DNA from: Treponema socranskii subsp. socranskii VPI DR56BR1116 = ATCC 35536
GTDB lineage: Bacteria; Spirochaetota; Spirochaetia; Treponematales; Treponemataceae
DNA: 46,215 nucleotides
Assembly (NCBI RefSeq): GCF_000468115.1
Contig: NZ_AVQI01000083.1
Location: 1 to 46,215 of the forward strand
Direction: 5' to 3'
In this document: positions 1 through 7,710 of the stretch, one piece after another
How positions within the stretch are numbered: position 1 is the stretch's first letter
Layout: every line of letters begins with the position of its first letter
Translations under genes and position numbers: made by a program
The notes under the pieces: generated by a model
Database searches by the model: none
Seen by the model: only the letters and a program-made list of their open reading frames with translations
Told to the model about the DNA's origin: nothing

Positions 1-115
1 AGCTGCACCTTCGATTGTTGAGATAGTGCGGCAAGGAAGCCGCTGAACTATATATCGTTTACAAAGTGATAAATTACGCGGTTTTTTATGAAAATAAACG
101 GGAATACCGTTTCCT

Positions 116-226
116 GCGCGGGGAACTTCGCACTCCGTGCTCGTTGCAAGTGGCGCGGGGAACTTCGCACTCCGTGCTCGTTGCAAGTGGCGCGGGGAAC
201 TTCGCGCTCCGCGCTCGTTGCAAGGT
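116..226. repeat. Three tandem copies of a 37-bp direct repeat
   Basis: Units lie at 116-152, 153-189 and 190-226. The first two are identical. The third differs at two internal bases and at its end, and a decayed fourth start follows at about 228-250. Each unit begins GCGCGGGGAACTTCGC and contains a small self-complementary core (GCAC-TCC-GTGC, or GCGC-TCC-GCGC in unit 3, so both changes keep the pairing). There are no spacers, so this is not a CRISPR. The two short open frames here are made of repeat and are not genes. The rest of 1-342 shows no gene I can support. Confidence 0.9.
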
Positions 227-306
227 TGCGCGGGGGTGTCGCCCTGCCCCTACACTTGATTTTCCAGTATCGATGTAAAAATTCAGTAAAATTTCAATAA
301 ATCGTG

Positions 307-335
307 TTGCCGAAAAACAGCTTCTTTGATATACT
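307..335 (+). promoter_or_regulatory. Promoter of the 630-aa gene, leaderless type
   Basis: TTGCCG at 307-312, a 17-bp spacer and TATACT at 330-335 preceded by TGA (extended -10). Seven bases separate the -10 from the ATG at 343, so transcription should start at or just before the start codon. Confidence 0.65.
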
Positions 336-342
336 AAAAATT

Positions 343-2235
343 ATGTCGGCGATAACGAATTTCGGTACGCTTCTCCGGTCGTATGCGAATAAACAAAATT
401 CCGCATTTGTTAATCTGCGCGATTTTTGCGATTATATAAAAAAATATGCGGAACACTATATCGAAGAAGAGCCCGGCTTGTCCGTCTACCTCGGCAATAC
501 GGAAGATACGGTTATCGCGGAATTGCAAACGCTTGAAGCAAAACATCTCGTGTCCATGTTGGAGCGGGACGGCGACAAACAGATCGTCATCGTCATCATG
601 TACTATACGGTCAGGTTTGCGCAGCGCTATAAAGAGCTTGCGTTTAATCCTGCCGTACCGTTTCCGACGCTGAGCGATTTGCCGAAACAGCTTTCGTCGG
701 ACGCGCTGGAAAAAAAGCCGGCGTCGGATTTGCTTGCCGCTCTGTTTGCAAAGCAGGATTTGAAATCGCCGAAGTTATACATCGTGCAGCTTCCCCGCAA
801 CGTGCCTTCCATTTTGTTTCCCGAATGCGTGCCCGTACAGATGCTCACCGATGCGGCACTGTCGAAGATCCGTGCGATGCTCAAAAAAGAAGAATATCAC
901 GATTATTTTTTTAAAAAACTGCGCAACGCAAATCCCGGAAAAGAGATTTCGATAAAGACGTTTTTTGAACAGTTTGTAACGAGACAGGACAGCGCGGCGC
1001 AGCTGCTGGAATCGTCTGCGAGTTCGTTTTATTCGTGGAGCCAATTGTGCTATTTTATCAGACAGGATTTTGAAAAAGTAAAGGATACGACGCTGGAAGA
1101 TACGAATCTTCTGCAGGCGGTTTCCATCGCGGAATTGCACCTTTTGCTGCTGAAAAACAAAGTGCAGGAACAGCAGCAAAAAAACGAAGCGCTCGAATTG
1201 CTCGAAGCGGCTCTCGATAAACCGCCGTATTTTTATCCGATGAGCGCGATCGTCAAGATAACCGATACGAGGGGCGTGCCGCTCAGCAATCGCTATAGCG
1301 ACGACGATTTGAAAAAATTTCTTGAGCGGCTTACGACCGAAAGCAAAGACGGAGATCTGCCGCGCCTGCTTGTATTTAAGGTCGATTCCGGTACGAGATA
1401 CTTTGTCTATAAGTCGAAAGTGTTTCCGCTTATCATACGGCTGTGCAACGAAGCGCACAGCGTTATCAAACAGAATCTCACGAACAAATGGTATAAGGCG
1501 CTTAAAAATTTTGAAAAGCTTCCCGAAATGCACGACAAGCAGCGTTTCGAGTCGGTACTTAAAACGCAGGTTGAAAAAACGTCTCCCGTTTTGTATGCGT
1601 TGCTCAACACTAACTTTTTGACGCTGCTCGACGTCGAACTGCAAAACGGGAGCGGAGGCGGAAACTTCCGTCTCTTTTCAAACGGACGGCTTTTGCCGTA
1701 CGCCGAATTGCTCATGATCGGCAATGCAACGGTGCTCGCAAACGCAAAGATATTGCTGCCGTTTTGGTATTCCATTCCGGTCGTTTCGCAGATTATCGGA
1801 TTTTTTATGCGCGGTCCGAAAAAGAAAAAAAGCGAAGAAGCGGTTGAAGAAGTAAAAGATACGCATTCGACAAACAAAAACATTCGCCCCGCGACCAAGC
1901 GTGAAGCGATCATCCAGGCCGCAAAAACGGTCGAAAACGATCTCGTCCCCGAAGGCTCAACGGTTGACCGCGAACTCGATTCATACTGCAAACAGTGGAA
2001 TAAACTGATATCGCCGGATGCGCACCGCCAGCTCACCGAAGACGTCAATTCCCTAATCCGCGGTTATATGCGCAGAGTTATCCATACGATTTCGGCTCAA
2101 ACGTTTACGGTCGAGCGCGTGCGGAGCCTTGCGGAATCGCTGATTAAAACGCCGAATATGCAAAAGATCACGGAACAGGAATCACTGTTTATGTACGTGC
2201 AGTTGTATATTCTGCGCCTCATCAGCAACGGTTAG
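343..2235 (+). CDS. Conserved hypothetical protein, 630 aa
   Basis: I do not recognise a family. The protein is soluble-looking, largely helical and rich in Lys, Glu and Leu, with no signal peptide. A hydrophobic stretch near residues 460-500 (around ILLPFWYSIPVVSQIIGFF) is followed by a basic GPKKKK patch and a charged linker, so it could touch the membrane once there. The C-terminal 120 residues are again helical. The frame extends upstream to a GTG at 304, but no Shine-Dalgarno precedes that codon, whereas a good extended -10 promoter places the transcript start at the ATG at 343. I therefore choose 343. The gene is followed in the same direction by a broken toxin and an antitoxin that look unrelated to it. 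Its function is unknown. Confidence 0.8.
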   Translation: MSAITNFGTLLRSYANKQNSAFVNLRDFCDYIKKYAEHYIEEEPGLSVYLGNTEDTVIAELQTLEAKHLVSMLERDGDKQIVIVIMYYTVRFAQRYKELAFNPAVPFPTLSDLPKQLSSDALEKKPASDLLAALFAKQDLKSPKLYIVQLPRNVPSILFPECVPVQMLTDAALSKIRAMLKKEEYHDYFFKKLRNANPGKEISIKTFFEQFVTRQDSAAQLLESSASSFYSWSQLCYFIRQDFEKVKDTTLEDTNLLQAVSIAELHLLLLKNKVQEQQQKNEALELLEAALDKPPYFYPMSAIVKITDTRGVPLSNRYSDDDLKKFLERLTTESKDGDLPRLLVFKVDSGTRYFVYKSKVFPLIIRLCNEAHSVIKQNLTNKWYKALKNFEKLPEMHDKQRFESVLKTQVEKTSPVLYALLNTNFLTLLDVELQNGSGGGNFRLFSNGRLLPYAELLMIGNATVLANAKILLPFWYSIPVVSQIIGFFMRGPKKKKSEEAVEEVKDTHSTNKNIRPATKREAIIQAAKTVENDLVPEGSTVDRELDSYCKQWNKLISPDAHRQLTEDVNSLIRGYMRRVIHTISAQTFTVERVRSLAESLIKTPNMQKITEQESLFMYVQLYILRLISNG

Positions 2236-2280
2236 CCGATATCGCGGCGCGATCCGTCGGCAGCCGGCAATTCGTTTGTC

Positions 2281-2436
2281 ATTGAACCGACGAATATATA
2301 TTTCAAAAAGCGATTGCTTATCTATTTCTATTACAAAAACGAGCATAATAAAATAGTCATCCTCTTATGCGGCGGTGATAAATCGACGCAAAAAGACGAC
2401 ATCGTAAAAGCTCATAAAATAGCAAAGGGGATATAA
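2281..2436 (+). pseudogene. C-terminal remnant of a RelE/HigB-type (Gp49-like) toxin
   Basis: Between the 630-aa gene and the antitoxin one frame reads through to a TAA at 2434-2436 and encodes YFYYKNEHNKIVILLCGGDK followed by STQKDDIVKAHKIAKGI. The LLCGGDKSTQ segment and the Lys/Ala-rich last helix are the hallmark end of the phage-Gp49-like toxins found directly upstream of antitoxins of the type that follows. Such toxins are usually about 100 residues; only about 45-50 are left, with no start codon or ribosome binding site, and the frame is closed upstream by the stop of the preceding gene. The antitoxin ATG follows the TAA directly, as in intact modules. I read it as a 5'-truncated, inactive toxin gene; an unusual non-AUG start is possible but unlikely. 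Confidence 0.75.
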
Positions 2437-2742
2437 ATGAAAATTACAAAATGGGATATGGCCGAAAATATTATAACACCGGAAGACGTAACGGCATATT
2501 TATCTGCCGCTCTTGAAGCAGGAGAAGCCGCCGACGTTATCAACGTTATCGGCGCGATTGCCCGCGCGAAAGGTATGACAAAACTTGCCAGAGAAGCAGG
2601 CGTAACTCGTGAAGCACTGTATACTTCATTGTCTCCAAACGGCAATCCGTCTTTTATTACGGTTCTGAATATTCTGCGATCAATGGGGATCGTTCTGCAA
2701 GCGCAAAAAACACCCGCAGAAAAACTTCCGGTAATGGCTTAA
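2437..2742 (+). CDS. Orphan addiction-module antitoxin, XRE-like HTH protein
   Basis: This 101-residue protein has the order typical of 'addiction module antidote' proteins paired with Gp49-like toxins: an N-terminal segment (about 1-30, containing EDVTAYLSAALEAG), then an XRE-type helix-turn-helix (about 45-90, GMTKLAREAGVTREALYTSL and NPSFITVLNILRSMGI). Such proteins neutralise the cognate toxin and repress their own operon. AAAGGGG at 2424-2430 is a good ribosome binding site. The toxin gene upstream survives only as a C-terminal stub, so the protein can no longer guard a functional partner here; it may act as a regulator, neutralise related toxins elsewhere, or be decaying. The family assignment is fairly firm, the present role is inference. 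Confidence 0.85.
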   Translation: MKITKWDMAENIITPEDVTAYLSAALEAGEAADVINVIGAIARAKGMTKLAREAGVTREALYTSLSPNGNPSFITVLNILRSMGIVLQAQKTPAEKLPVMA

Positions 2743-2751
2743 ATTCCAGAT

Positions 2752-2774
2752 GGCGCAGGGAACTTCGCGTTGCA
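2752..2774 (+). repeat. Relic of the 37-bp repeat lacking its central hairpin
   Basis: The sequence GCGCAGGGAACTTCGC joined directly to GTTGCA matches the two flanks of the 37-bp units at 116-226 with one base change. The central part of the unit, which holds the small hairpin, is missing. Confidence 0.55.
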
Positions 2775-3174
2775 TGTTTTCATAAGGTGATTGCACAGGT
2801 TCTATCTTTATCTTGTAATTTTTGGCAGTAAGAACGTTACCATTATTTATTACCAATGTATAAGAAATTGAAAGTCAAACCGATGTCGCCTTTCTTCGAT
2901 TCAGAAAAAAGTGTTGCAGACTTTCCTCCTTCGCAGTCAAACGAAAAACTTGCAGTGTCCGCACCTTAAATTTCCTGTATAAAACCATTATACAAAAAAA
3001 GCGGTTGTGCAAGATTTCATTTTTGAAGTGCTGCGGGCGGACAGGGCGGATATGTTTACAAAAATTTATCGTTTTGCGCGTAAAAAACTCCGAAAATGAA
3101 AAAATTCCGCGATATATACTATGCACGCCTTGTGCAAAAAGCGTTTGCCGGCCGGCAGTATACGCTTGGGAACT

Positions 3175-3200
3175 TCTAAAAATCCGACCGAGTTTTTAGA
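3175..3200. repeat. Inverted repeat, copy 1 (TCTAAAAA / TTTTTAGA)
   Basis: An 8-bp perfect stem, TCTAAAAA at 3175-3182 and TTTTTAGA at 3193-3200, around a 10-base loop beginning TCCGACCG. A close relative lies at 7265-7290, so this may be a dispersed element. It lies upstream of ssb on the coding strand and is not followed by a T-run there. Confidence 0.6.
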
Positions 3201-3260
3201 GGAACCTGTTTGATTCTGACACGGGAGATACGGTTTAAAACCGGCAGTACAGGAGTTTTT

Positions 3261-3692
3261 ATGAATCAATTAAATTCGATTATCCTCGAAGGGAACATCA
3301 CACGCGATGTGTTATTTAAAGAGACGCCGCACGGCTGCAAAGTATGTACCATTCCGATCGCGGTAAACCGCTGGTACAAAAACGACGGCGGACGGGGCAT
3401 CGAAGAAGTGTCGTACTTCGATGTGGAAGCGTTCGGCAAGATGGCCGAATACTGTGAAAAACGCGTTACAAAAGGAAGGGGCTTGCGCGTCGTCGGAAGA
3501 TTGAAACAAAGCCGCTGGAAAGGAGCGGACGGAAAAAATGCAAGCCGCGTTACGATCATAGCGGAACACATCGAATTCAAACCGCAAGTCGGAAAGAGAG
3601 CCGATTCCGATGCGGAACTTGCAGGCATAGCGGAGGCGACGGCGGCATCCGCGGAAGAATTCGAAGATATGGAAGAAGCGGCGGTATTTTAA
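3261..3692 (+). CDS. ssb: Single-stranded DNA-binding protein
   Basis: A 143-residue SSB. The N-terminal OB-fold (about residues 1-110) begins MNQLNSIILEGNITRD and contains VNRWYKN, FDVEAFGKMAEYCEK and GLRVVGRLKQSRWKG, the usual ssDNA-binding strands with their aromatic residues. The tail is short and acidic. The tip reads EEFEDMEEAAVF rather than the common DDDIPF; acidic residues and the final Phe are kept but the Pro is absent. The start is fixed by AGGAG five bases upstream of ATG 3261; an in-frame codon at 3210 lacks such a site. The gene stands alone, without rpsF or rpsR, and converges on the U32 gene with a shared terminator. It protects single-stranded DNA in replication and repair. 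Confidence 0.93.
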   Translation: MNQLNSIILEGNITRDVLFKETPHGCKVCTIPIAVNRWYKNDGGRGIEEVSYFDVEAFGKMAEYCEKRVTKGRGLRVVGRLKQSRWKGADGKNASRVTIIAEHIEFKPQVGKRADSDAELAGIAEATAASAEEFEDMEEAAVF

Positions 3693-3705
3693 AAAAGACG
3701 AGACG

Positions 3706-3748
3706 GCCGTTCGGTAGGGTGCCGGACGGCATTCCCTCATTTTTTTAT
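3706..3748 (+). terminator. Terminator of ssb
   Basis: GCCGTTCGG (3706-3714) pairs with CCGGACGGC (3722-3730) over nine pairs including one G-U, with a 7-base loop. A run of seven T follows after about ten bases, just inside the 3' end of the convergent U32 gene. Confidence 0.65.
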
Positions 3749-5956
3749 ACGGGGACGGGTTCTCGTTCCCTGCGATTTTTGCTCCTCGACGCGTTTCGGC
3801 GAATTAGAGCCTCCGCACGAATAAAATCCCTCTTTCCAATTAAAGCGGTACGCGCCGTCGAGCGGGATTTTTTTAATAACCGAATTCATCACTTCACGCA
3901 ATTCCGGCTTTGTCACCTTCGTTTTCGAAAAATCGAGCAAAATGCGTTTGATGCCGTCGCCGTAGAGGATGTCGCATTTATCCGTCACCGAAAACGCCGT
4001 TTCAGGCATGACGAACGAACCGTCCGGCGTCGAATTGACTTTAAATGCCGTGCCCTCTTTATCGGTAAAATACGTAAAGTCGTATGAGGGCGGCAGTTTA
4101 AAGCGCAGGCGAAAGAGCGCGGGATACGCGAACACGGACACGAGGATACGGGAACGGACGGACGGCGGAAAAGTTGCCAAAAGATTTTTCCGCGAATTTT
4201 CATACGGCATGACAAAGGCACCGATATTTTGATTTTCGAGCCACGAAACCGCCCAACGGTTGAAAGTGTAGAGGTAGGGGCCGGCTATAACGTTCGCGCC
4301 TTTTTTCCCTTTCAGCATCGCGATATGGGCGATATTGTTTGCGATAAACGTCGTAAAGCCGTCGCCGATGAGCGCGTCGAGCGTTTGCCGCAATGAGTTT
4401 TCGGTTTCGGGCGGACAAAAGGGATCGAGAGAAATGATGAGCTGCTTTTTGGAAAGCGGCAGCACGGTTTTGTGATTTACAAGATCGTACAACGTTTCGC
4501 CGTTCAGTTCGATGATGACGCGCACGGGATGAGAGGATTGGACGACGAACACGTCCGCTACGGATGACACTTGCACGTATAAACCTTCGGGAAAAAATTG
4601 CAGTTCGTTTTTGCCGACGCTCGTCAAATCGAGGACGGGAAGCTTTTCGTCTCTCGGCTGCCTCCGATACTGCGACACATCGCGCGCGAGGACGCGAGCG
4701 TAACGCTTCGATGCGGCTTTCATCTGCAAGAGGTATACGCTGTCGCCGACTTGAAAACCGCCGGGTACGTCTATCCATCGAGTCCCGTCTGCATCCGTTT
4801 CCGCACTGCGCACTTTACGGCTTACGCGGCCGGAATCGTCCCTGCGGTGCAGTCGGATCGAATCTCCGGGATCGGGATCGTAAGAGCCGCCTTTTAAGCG
4901 CGCCATCTGCACGCGAAGCTGTTCCGGCGGAGTGCCGGGCGCAGCGTTTTTCTTTTCCGCTTCGACGAGAGAGGCGGGAGCGGGTTTCAGCGCAACGATT
5001 TTTCCGAGGTAGATACCCGTACCGCCCGCCTGATCGGGGTTCAATATCTCCTCCCCCGCCTTTTCGATGCCCTCCGCCTGCGTTTTAAAATTATACCAAT
5101 ACGACGATTTCGAACGCGCAAAATCGGATGCGAGCATGCGTTTCGCCGTTATGATCGCGCCTTTTTTATCTTCCTTCCAGTGATCCATAACATAGCGGTA
5201 AGCGGCGACGACGGTGCCGACATATTCCGCGCTTTTCATGCGCCCTTCGATTTTAAATGAAGCGACGCCCGCCTCTTCGAGATCGGGAACCTCGGAGACG
5301 AGTTCGAGATCACAGGGTGAAAAATAATACCCTTCCGAAATGCCGCCGCGCTGTTCCGCCGCATAATAGCGGCGGCAGGCCTGCGTACACATGCCGCGGT
5401 TTGCCGACTTACCGCCGAGAAAACTCGAAAACAGGCACAGTCCCGATTCGCTCACGCACAGTGCACCGTGCACGAACACTTCGAGTTCCGCCGTCGTCGC
5501 AGCTTTTATCGATTTGATTTCTTCGAGGCCGAGTTCACGCGCAAGAACGACGCGCTTGACGCCTTCCCTGCTCAAAAGATTTACGCCCGCCGCGCTTTCG
5601 ACGTTCATCTGGGTCGACGCATGCAGTTCCATCGACGGAAAAAATTCTTGTGCCATGCGGATGACGGCAAAATCCTGCACGATGAGCCCGTCGGGCTTTA
5701 CCCTGTCGAGGTAGCACAAGAGCCGATACAGCTTTTCCGTCTCGTGCTCTTCGCACACCGTGTTGACCGTAACGTATATTTTTTTGCCGAGTCGATGAAC
5801 GGCATCGACCGCCGCTTCGAATTGATTCCACGCAAAATTCGTCGTGCGAAGCCGCGCGTTAAAACTTTTGAGTCCGAGATATACCGCATCGGCACCTTCG
5901 CCGATAGCCGCATCGAGCGATTCGATATTACCCGCCGGCGCCAATAATTCTGCCAT
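3737..5956 (-). CDS. U32-family protein (RlhA/TrhP-like RNA hydroxylation enzyme)
   Basis: 739 residues, much longer than the ~330-450 of short U32 proteins and closer to the long RlhA-like branch. It begins MAELLAPAGNIESLDAAIGE with the barrel strand ADAVYLG. The U32 signature is intact around residues 158-176 (EVFVHGALCVSESGLC), followed by C190 and C194 (RGMCTQAC). The four cysteines C167, C174, C190 and C194 match the set thought to hold an iron-sulphur cluster. SPCDLELV and ASFKIEGRMKS are also family segments. Family members were first called collagenases, but RlhA and TrhP make 5-hydroxycytidine in 23S rRNA and 5-hydroxyuridine in tRNA; which RNA is used here cannot be told. The ATG at 5956 fits family N-termini and sits seven bases behind an extended -10; longer frames lack support. 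Confidence 0.9.
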   Translation of the reverse strand: MAELLAPAGNIESLDAAIGEGADAVYLGLKSFNARLRTTNFAWNQFEAAVDAVHRLGKKIYVTVNTVCEEHETEKLYRLLCYLDRVKPDGLIVQDFAVIRMAQEFFPSMELHASTQMNVESAAGVNLLSREGVKRVVLARELGLEEIKSIKAATTAELEVFVHGALCVSESGLCLFSSFLGGKSANRGMCTQACRRYYAAEQRGGISEGYYFSPCDLELVSEVPDLEEAGVASFKIEGRMKSAEYVGTVVAAYRYVMDHWKEDKKGAIITAKRMLASDFARSKSSYWYNFKTQAEGIEKAGEEILNPDQAGGTGIYLGKIVALKPAPASLVEAEKKNAAPGTPPEQLRVQMARLKGGSYDPDPGDSIRLHRRDDSGRVSRKVRSAETDADGTRWIDVPGGFQVGDSVYLLQMKAASKRYARVLARDVSQYRRQPRDEKLPVLDLTSVGKNELQFFPEGLYVQVSSVADVFVVQSSHPVRVIIELNGETLYDLVNHKTVLPLSKKQLIISLDPFCPPETENSLRQTLDALIGDGFTTFIANNIAHIAMLKGKKGANVIAGPYLYTFNRWAVSWLENQNIGAFVMPYENSRKNLLATFPPSVRSRILVSVFAYPALFRLRFKLPPSYDFTYFTDKEGTAFKVNSTPDGSFVMPETAFSVTDKCDILYGDGIKRILLDFSKTKVTKPELREVMNSVIKKIPLDGAYRFNWKEGFYSCGGSNSPKRVEEQKSQGTRTRPRIKK

Positions 5957-5963
5957 ACGCGCA

Positions 5964-5972
5964 ACTATAGCA
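5964..5972 (-). promoter_or_regulatory. Extended -10 of the U32 gene, leaderless type
   Basis: On the minus strand TGC-TATAGT ends seven bases before the ATG at 5956. The -35 region (TGGCGC at 17 bp) is poor, which an extended -10 can tolerate. Confidence 0.55.
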
Positions 5973-6040
5973 GAAATCGAAACGAAGCGCCACAGGAGCT
6001 CCGGCACACGGAACGCCGGCGATCGGTCGAAACGCTTCCG

Positions 6041-7180
6041 TTATTCTATGGGATTGACCGCACCCTTTACGATTTTTTCGACGCGCCAATTTTCAGAAGT
6101 CTGCACGACGATATTGCCGAGCGTACCGTTTTCGGCCGCACGCCGGAGCGCGATACAGCCCGAACGTTTCAGCATCTTCGACGCGGTTAAACCGTCCGTG
6201 CTCGCCGCATCACCGGGTAAAGCGCTTTTCCAAAAACCTTGCGCCGCAATGTTTTCCGCCGCCTCTTTTACGTTTTCATTGCTCCACGCCGTACTCTCCG
6301 AAGGCGCATACACTACTGCGTCGAGCACGTCGCCGGTAAAAGAATTGACGAGCATGAGCGTATCCTCTTTGTCGCCCAAACACGCTTTCTCATTCGGCGA
6401 CCAAATATCGCGAACAACGGAAGACGTATACCATCCCGATGAAAGCGCGATGTTGTCTCCCGTTTCGCTTACGCAACCCTCCCCTTTTGTACGCAGATGA
6501 ACGACTATAACGTCCCCCGAACGCACTTCTGCGGCAGGAAGCGTAAACGCCCTGTCGCTCCCGTCCGCTGCACTTTGAATCGCGAGCCCCGCAGTATTTC
6601 CGTTCGTAAGCGCATACAGTTCGACGAATTCGCATTTTGCATATCCGCCGTTTGAAGCGGATGCGAACTGCGGGTGAACGCCGCTGACGATGATTTTCGG
6701 AATACGGCTGTTAAAACCGATAAAGGGTACGGAAAACGTAAGCGTGTTGCCGTTTTCATCTTTCGCTTCGCCGTACAGCGCGTAGCGCACGCCGGCTTCG
6801 AGCGATTCTGCCACCTCCGCAATCGCCGTCTTCCCGTCGCCGCTGTAAGAAACGGTGACGGAAATACCCCCCGATTCTCCCGACGCGGCTATCGGCGAAA
6901 AACCGTCCTGTTCGGCAGACACGGCACCGTTCGAAAAAGGCGCTGCCCGAGTGATGACCGCTCCCGTAATCGTTACGCGCTCGGAAAACGTAAGCGACAC
7001 GCGGAGGGCGCTTTCGGCGGAATAGGATTCGAGTACCGGAGCTGCATAATCGCCGCGCAGCAGCTGTAAGCCCTCGTCCGTCGCTTTGCACGAAATCGGA
7101 CAAAGCGCAAACGATACGACCGCACTCAAAAGCGCCGTCTGCAAAAACCATACGAATACCCGTATACGTTCTTTTTTCAC
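6041..7180 (-). CDS. Exported lipoprotein, Ig-like plus lamin-tail-type domain
   Basis: 379 residues. The N-terminus has a basic start (MKKERIR), a hydrophobic core and the sequence CPISC, which fits the loose spirochaetal lipobox with lipidation at about Cys31; after cleavage it would be membrane anchored. Residues about 45-150 look like a bacterial Ig-like domain (ESALRVSLTFSERVTITGA, then YALYGEAKDENGNTL). Residues about 165-290 resemble a lamin-tail domain (IIVSGVHPQFA, KCEFVELYALTNGNTAGLAI, GDVIVVHL, DTLMLVNSFTGDVLDAVVYA). Such domains occur in exported treponemal proteins of unknown role. The GTG start at 7180 has GGGAGG six bases upstream. It lies 84 bp upstream of the U32 gene on the same strand, but that gene has its own promoter. 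Function unknown. Confidence 0.75.
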   Translation of the reverse strand: MKKERIRVFVWFLQTALLSAVVSFALCPISCKATDEGLQLLRGDYAAPVLESYSAESALRVSLTFSERVTITGAVITRAAPFSNGAVSAEQDGFSPIAASGESGGISVTVSYSGDGKTAIAEVAESLEAGVRYALYGEAKDENGNTLTFSVPFIGFNSRIPKIIVSGVHPQFASASNGGYAKCEFVELYALTNGNTAGLAIQSAADGSDRAFTLPAAEVRSGDVIVVHLRTKGEGCVSETGDNIALSSGWYTSSVVRDIWSPNEKACLGDKEDTLMLVNSFTGDVLDAVVYAPSESTAWSNENVKEAAENIAAQGFWKSALPGDAASTDGLTASKMLKRSGCIALRRAAENGTLGNIVVQTSENWRVEKIVKGAVNPIE

Positions 7181-7264
7181 GTTTCGACCTCCCGATCATA
7201 GAAGCGCCGCCGATCGGCCCGAATGCGGAACAATCGGCGACACCGAAAAATCCGTACGCACACC

Positions 7265-7290
7265 TCTAAAAATCCGATCGATTTTTTAGG
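7265..7290. repeat. Inverted repeat, copy 2 (CTAAAAAT / ATTTTTTAG)
   Basis: The left arm TCTAAAAATCCGA is identical to copy 1 at 3175. The right arm is ATTTTTTAGG. It lies downstream of the STAS gene on the minus strand, where it could also serve as a weak terminator. Confidence 0.5.
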
Positions 7291-7375
7291 GATGCCCTAC
7301 ACATATAGATCGAGAAAAAATAACAAAAAGAGGAAGTTTTTTGAAAAAAAATTACAGCGGGCGTCGATACGAACG

Positions 7376-7702
7376 CTATAGCACTTCAGTGATGGAATTA
7401 ATGATATGCAACACTTTTGAAAAACCCGTCGCTTCGACGGCTTCGCGGACTTCTGCAGAAGGCGACAGCAAGTATAAAACGTATCCGCTGTCCTCTCCGT
7501 CGTTAAAGGCGGCCATAATCGTTCCCATACCGGAATAATCGATTTCGGAGACTTTCGATAAATCGAGTACGACGTTATCGCGTCCGATCGCGTCGTACAG
7601 TTTTTGCTGCAGCTCGGCAAGCGTATACGCGTTGATCGCGCCCGAGAGTTCATACAACACGTAATTCGCGCCGCTTTTTTCCGTAATCGTCAATTGATCC
7701 AT
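7376..7702 (-). CDS. STAS-domain anti-anti-sigma factor (RsbV/SpoIIAA type)
   Basis: 108 residues forming one STAS domain. LTITEKSGANYVLYELSGAI is the first strand pair, NVVLDLSKVSEIDYSGMGTI holds the conserved segment with the phosphorylatable Ser in DYSGMG, and DGEDSGYVLYLLSPSAEV precedes the last helices. In RsbV/SpoIIAA systems the dephosphorylated protein binds an anti-sigma kinase and frees the sigma factor; a PP2C phosphatase reactivates it. Two PP2C-type proteins are encoded directly upstream, the nearer ending only eight bases away, so the three are surely one operon. No partner kinase is in the window. Treponemes also use such proteins outside sigma control, so the output is open. 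The ATG at 7702 is preceded by AGGA. Confidence 0.9.
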   Translation of the reverse strand: MDQLTITEKSGANYVLYELSGAINAYTLAELQQKLYDAIGRDNVVLDLSKVSEIDYSGMGTIMAAFNDGEDSGYVLYLLSPSAEVREAVEATGFSKVLHIINSITEVL

Positions 7703-7710
7703 AGCCAGTC

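Larger units (their letters stand above)
2743..3260. other. Gene-poor stretch between antitoxin and ssb
   Basis: About 520 bp, more AT-rich than its surroundings, with only short unrecognisable open frames on both strands. It holds a degenerate copy of the 37-bp repeat (2752-2774), an inverted repeat (3175-3200) and the ssb ribosome binding site (AGGAG, 3251-3255). Nothing else is supported. Confidence 0.6.

Noticed and set aside
2-46. Possible last codons of a gene entering from the left (APSIVEIVRQGSR then stop)
   Set aside because: Only 15 codons are visible and nothing confirms the frame.
116-226. CRISPR array
   Set aside because: The 37-bp units are directly adjacent with no spacers, and no cas gene is present.
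66-300. Two overlapping ~70-codon frames at the left end
   Set aside because: They are translations of the 37-bp tandem repeat, with no ribosome binding site and no recognisable product.
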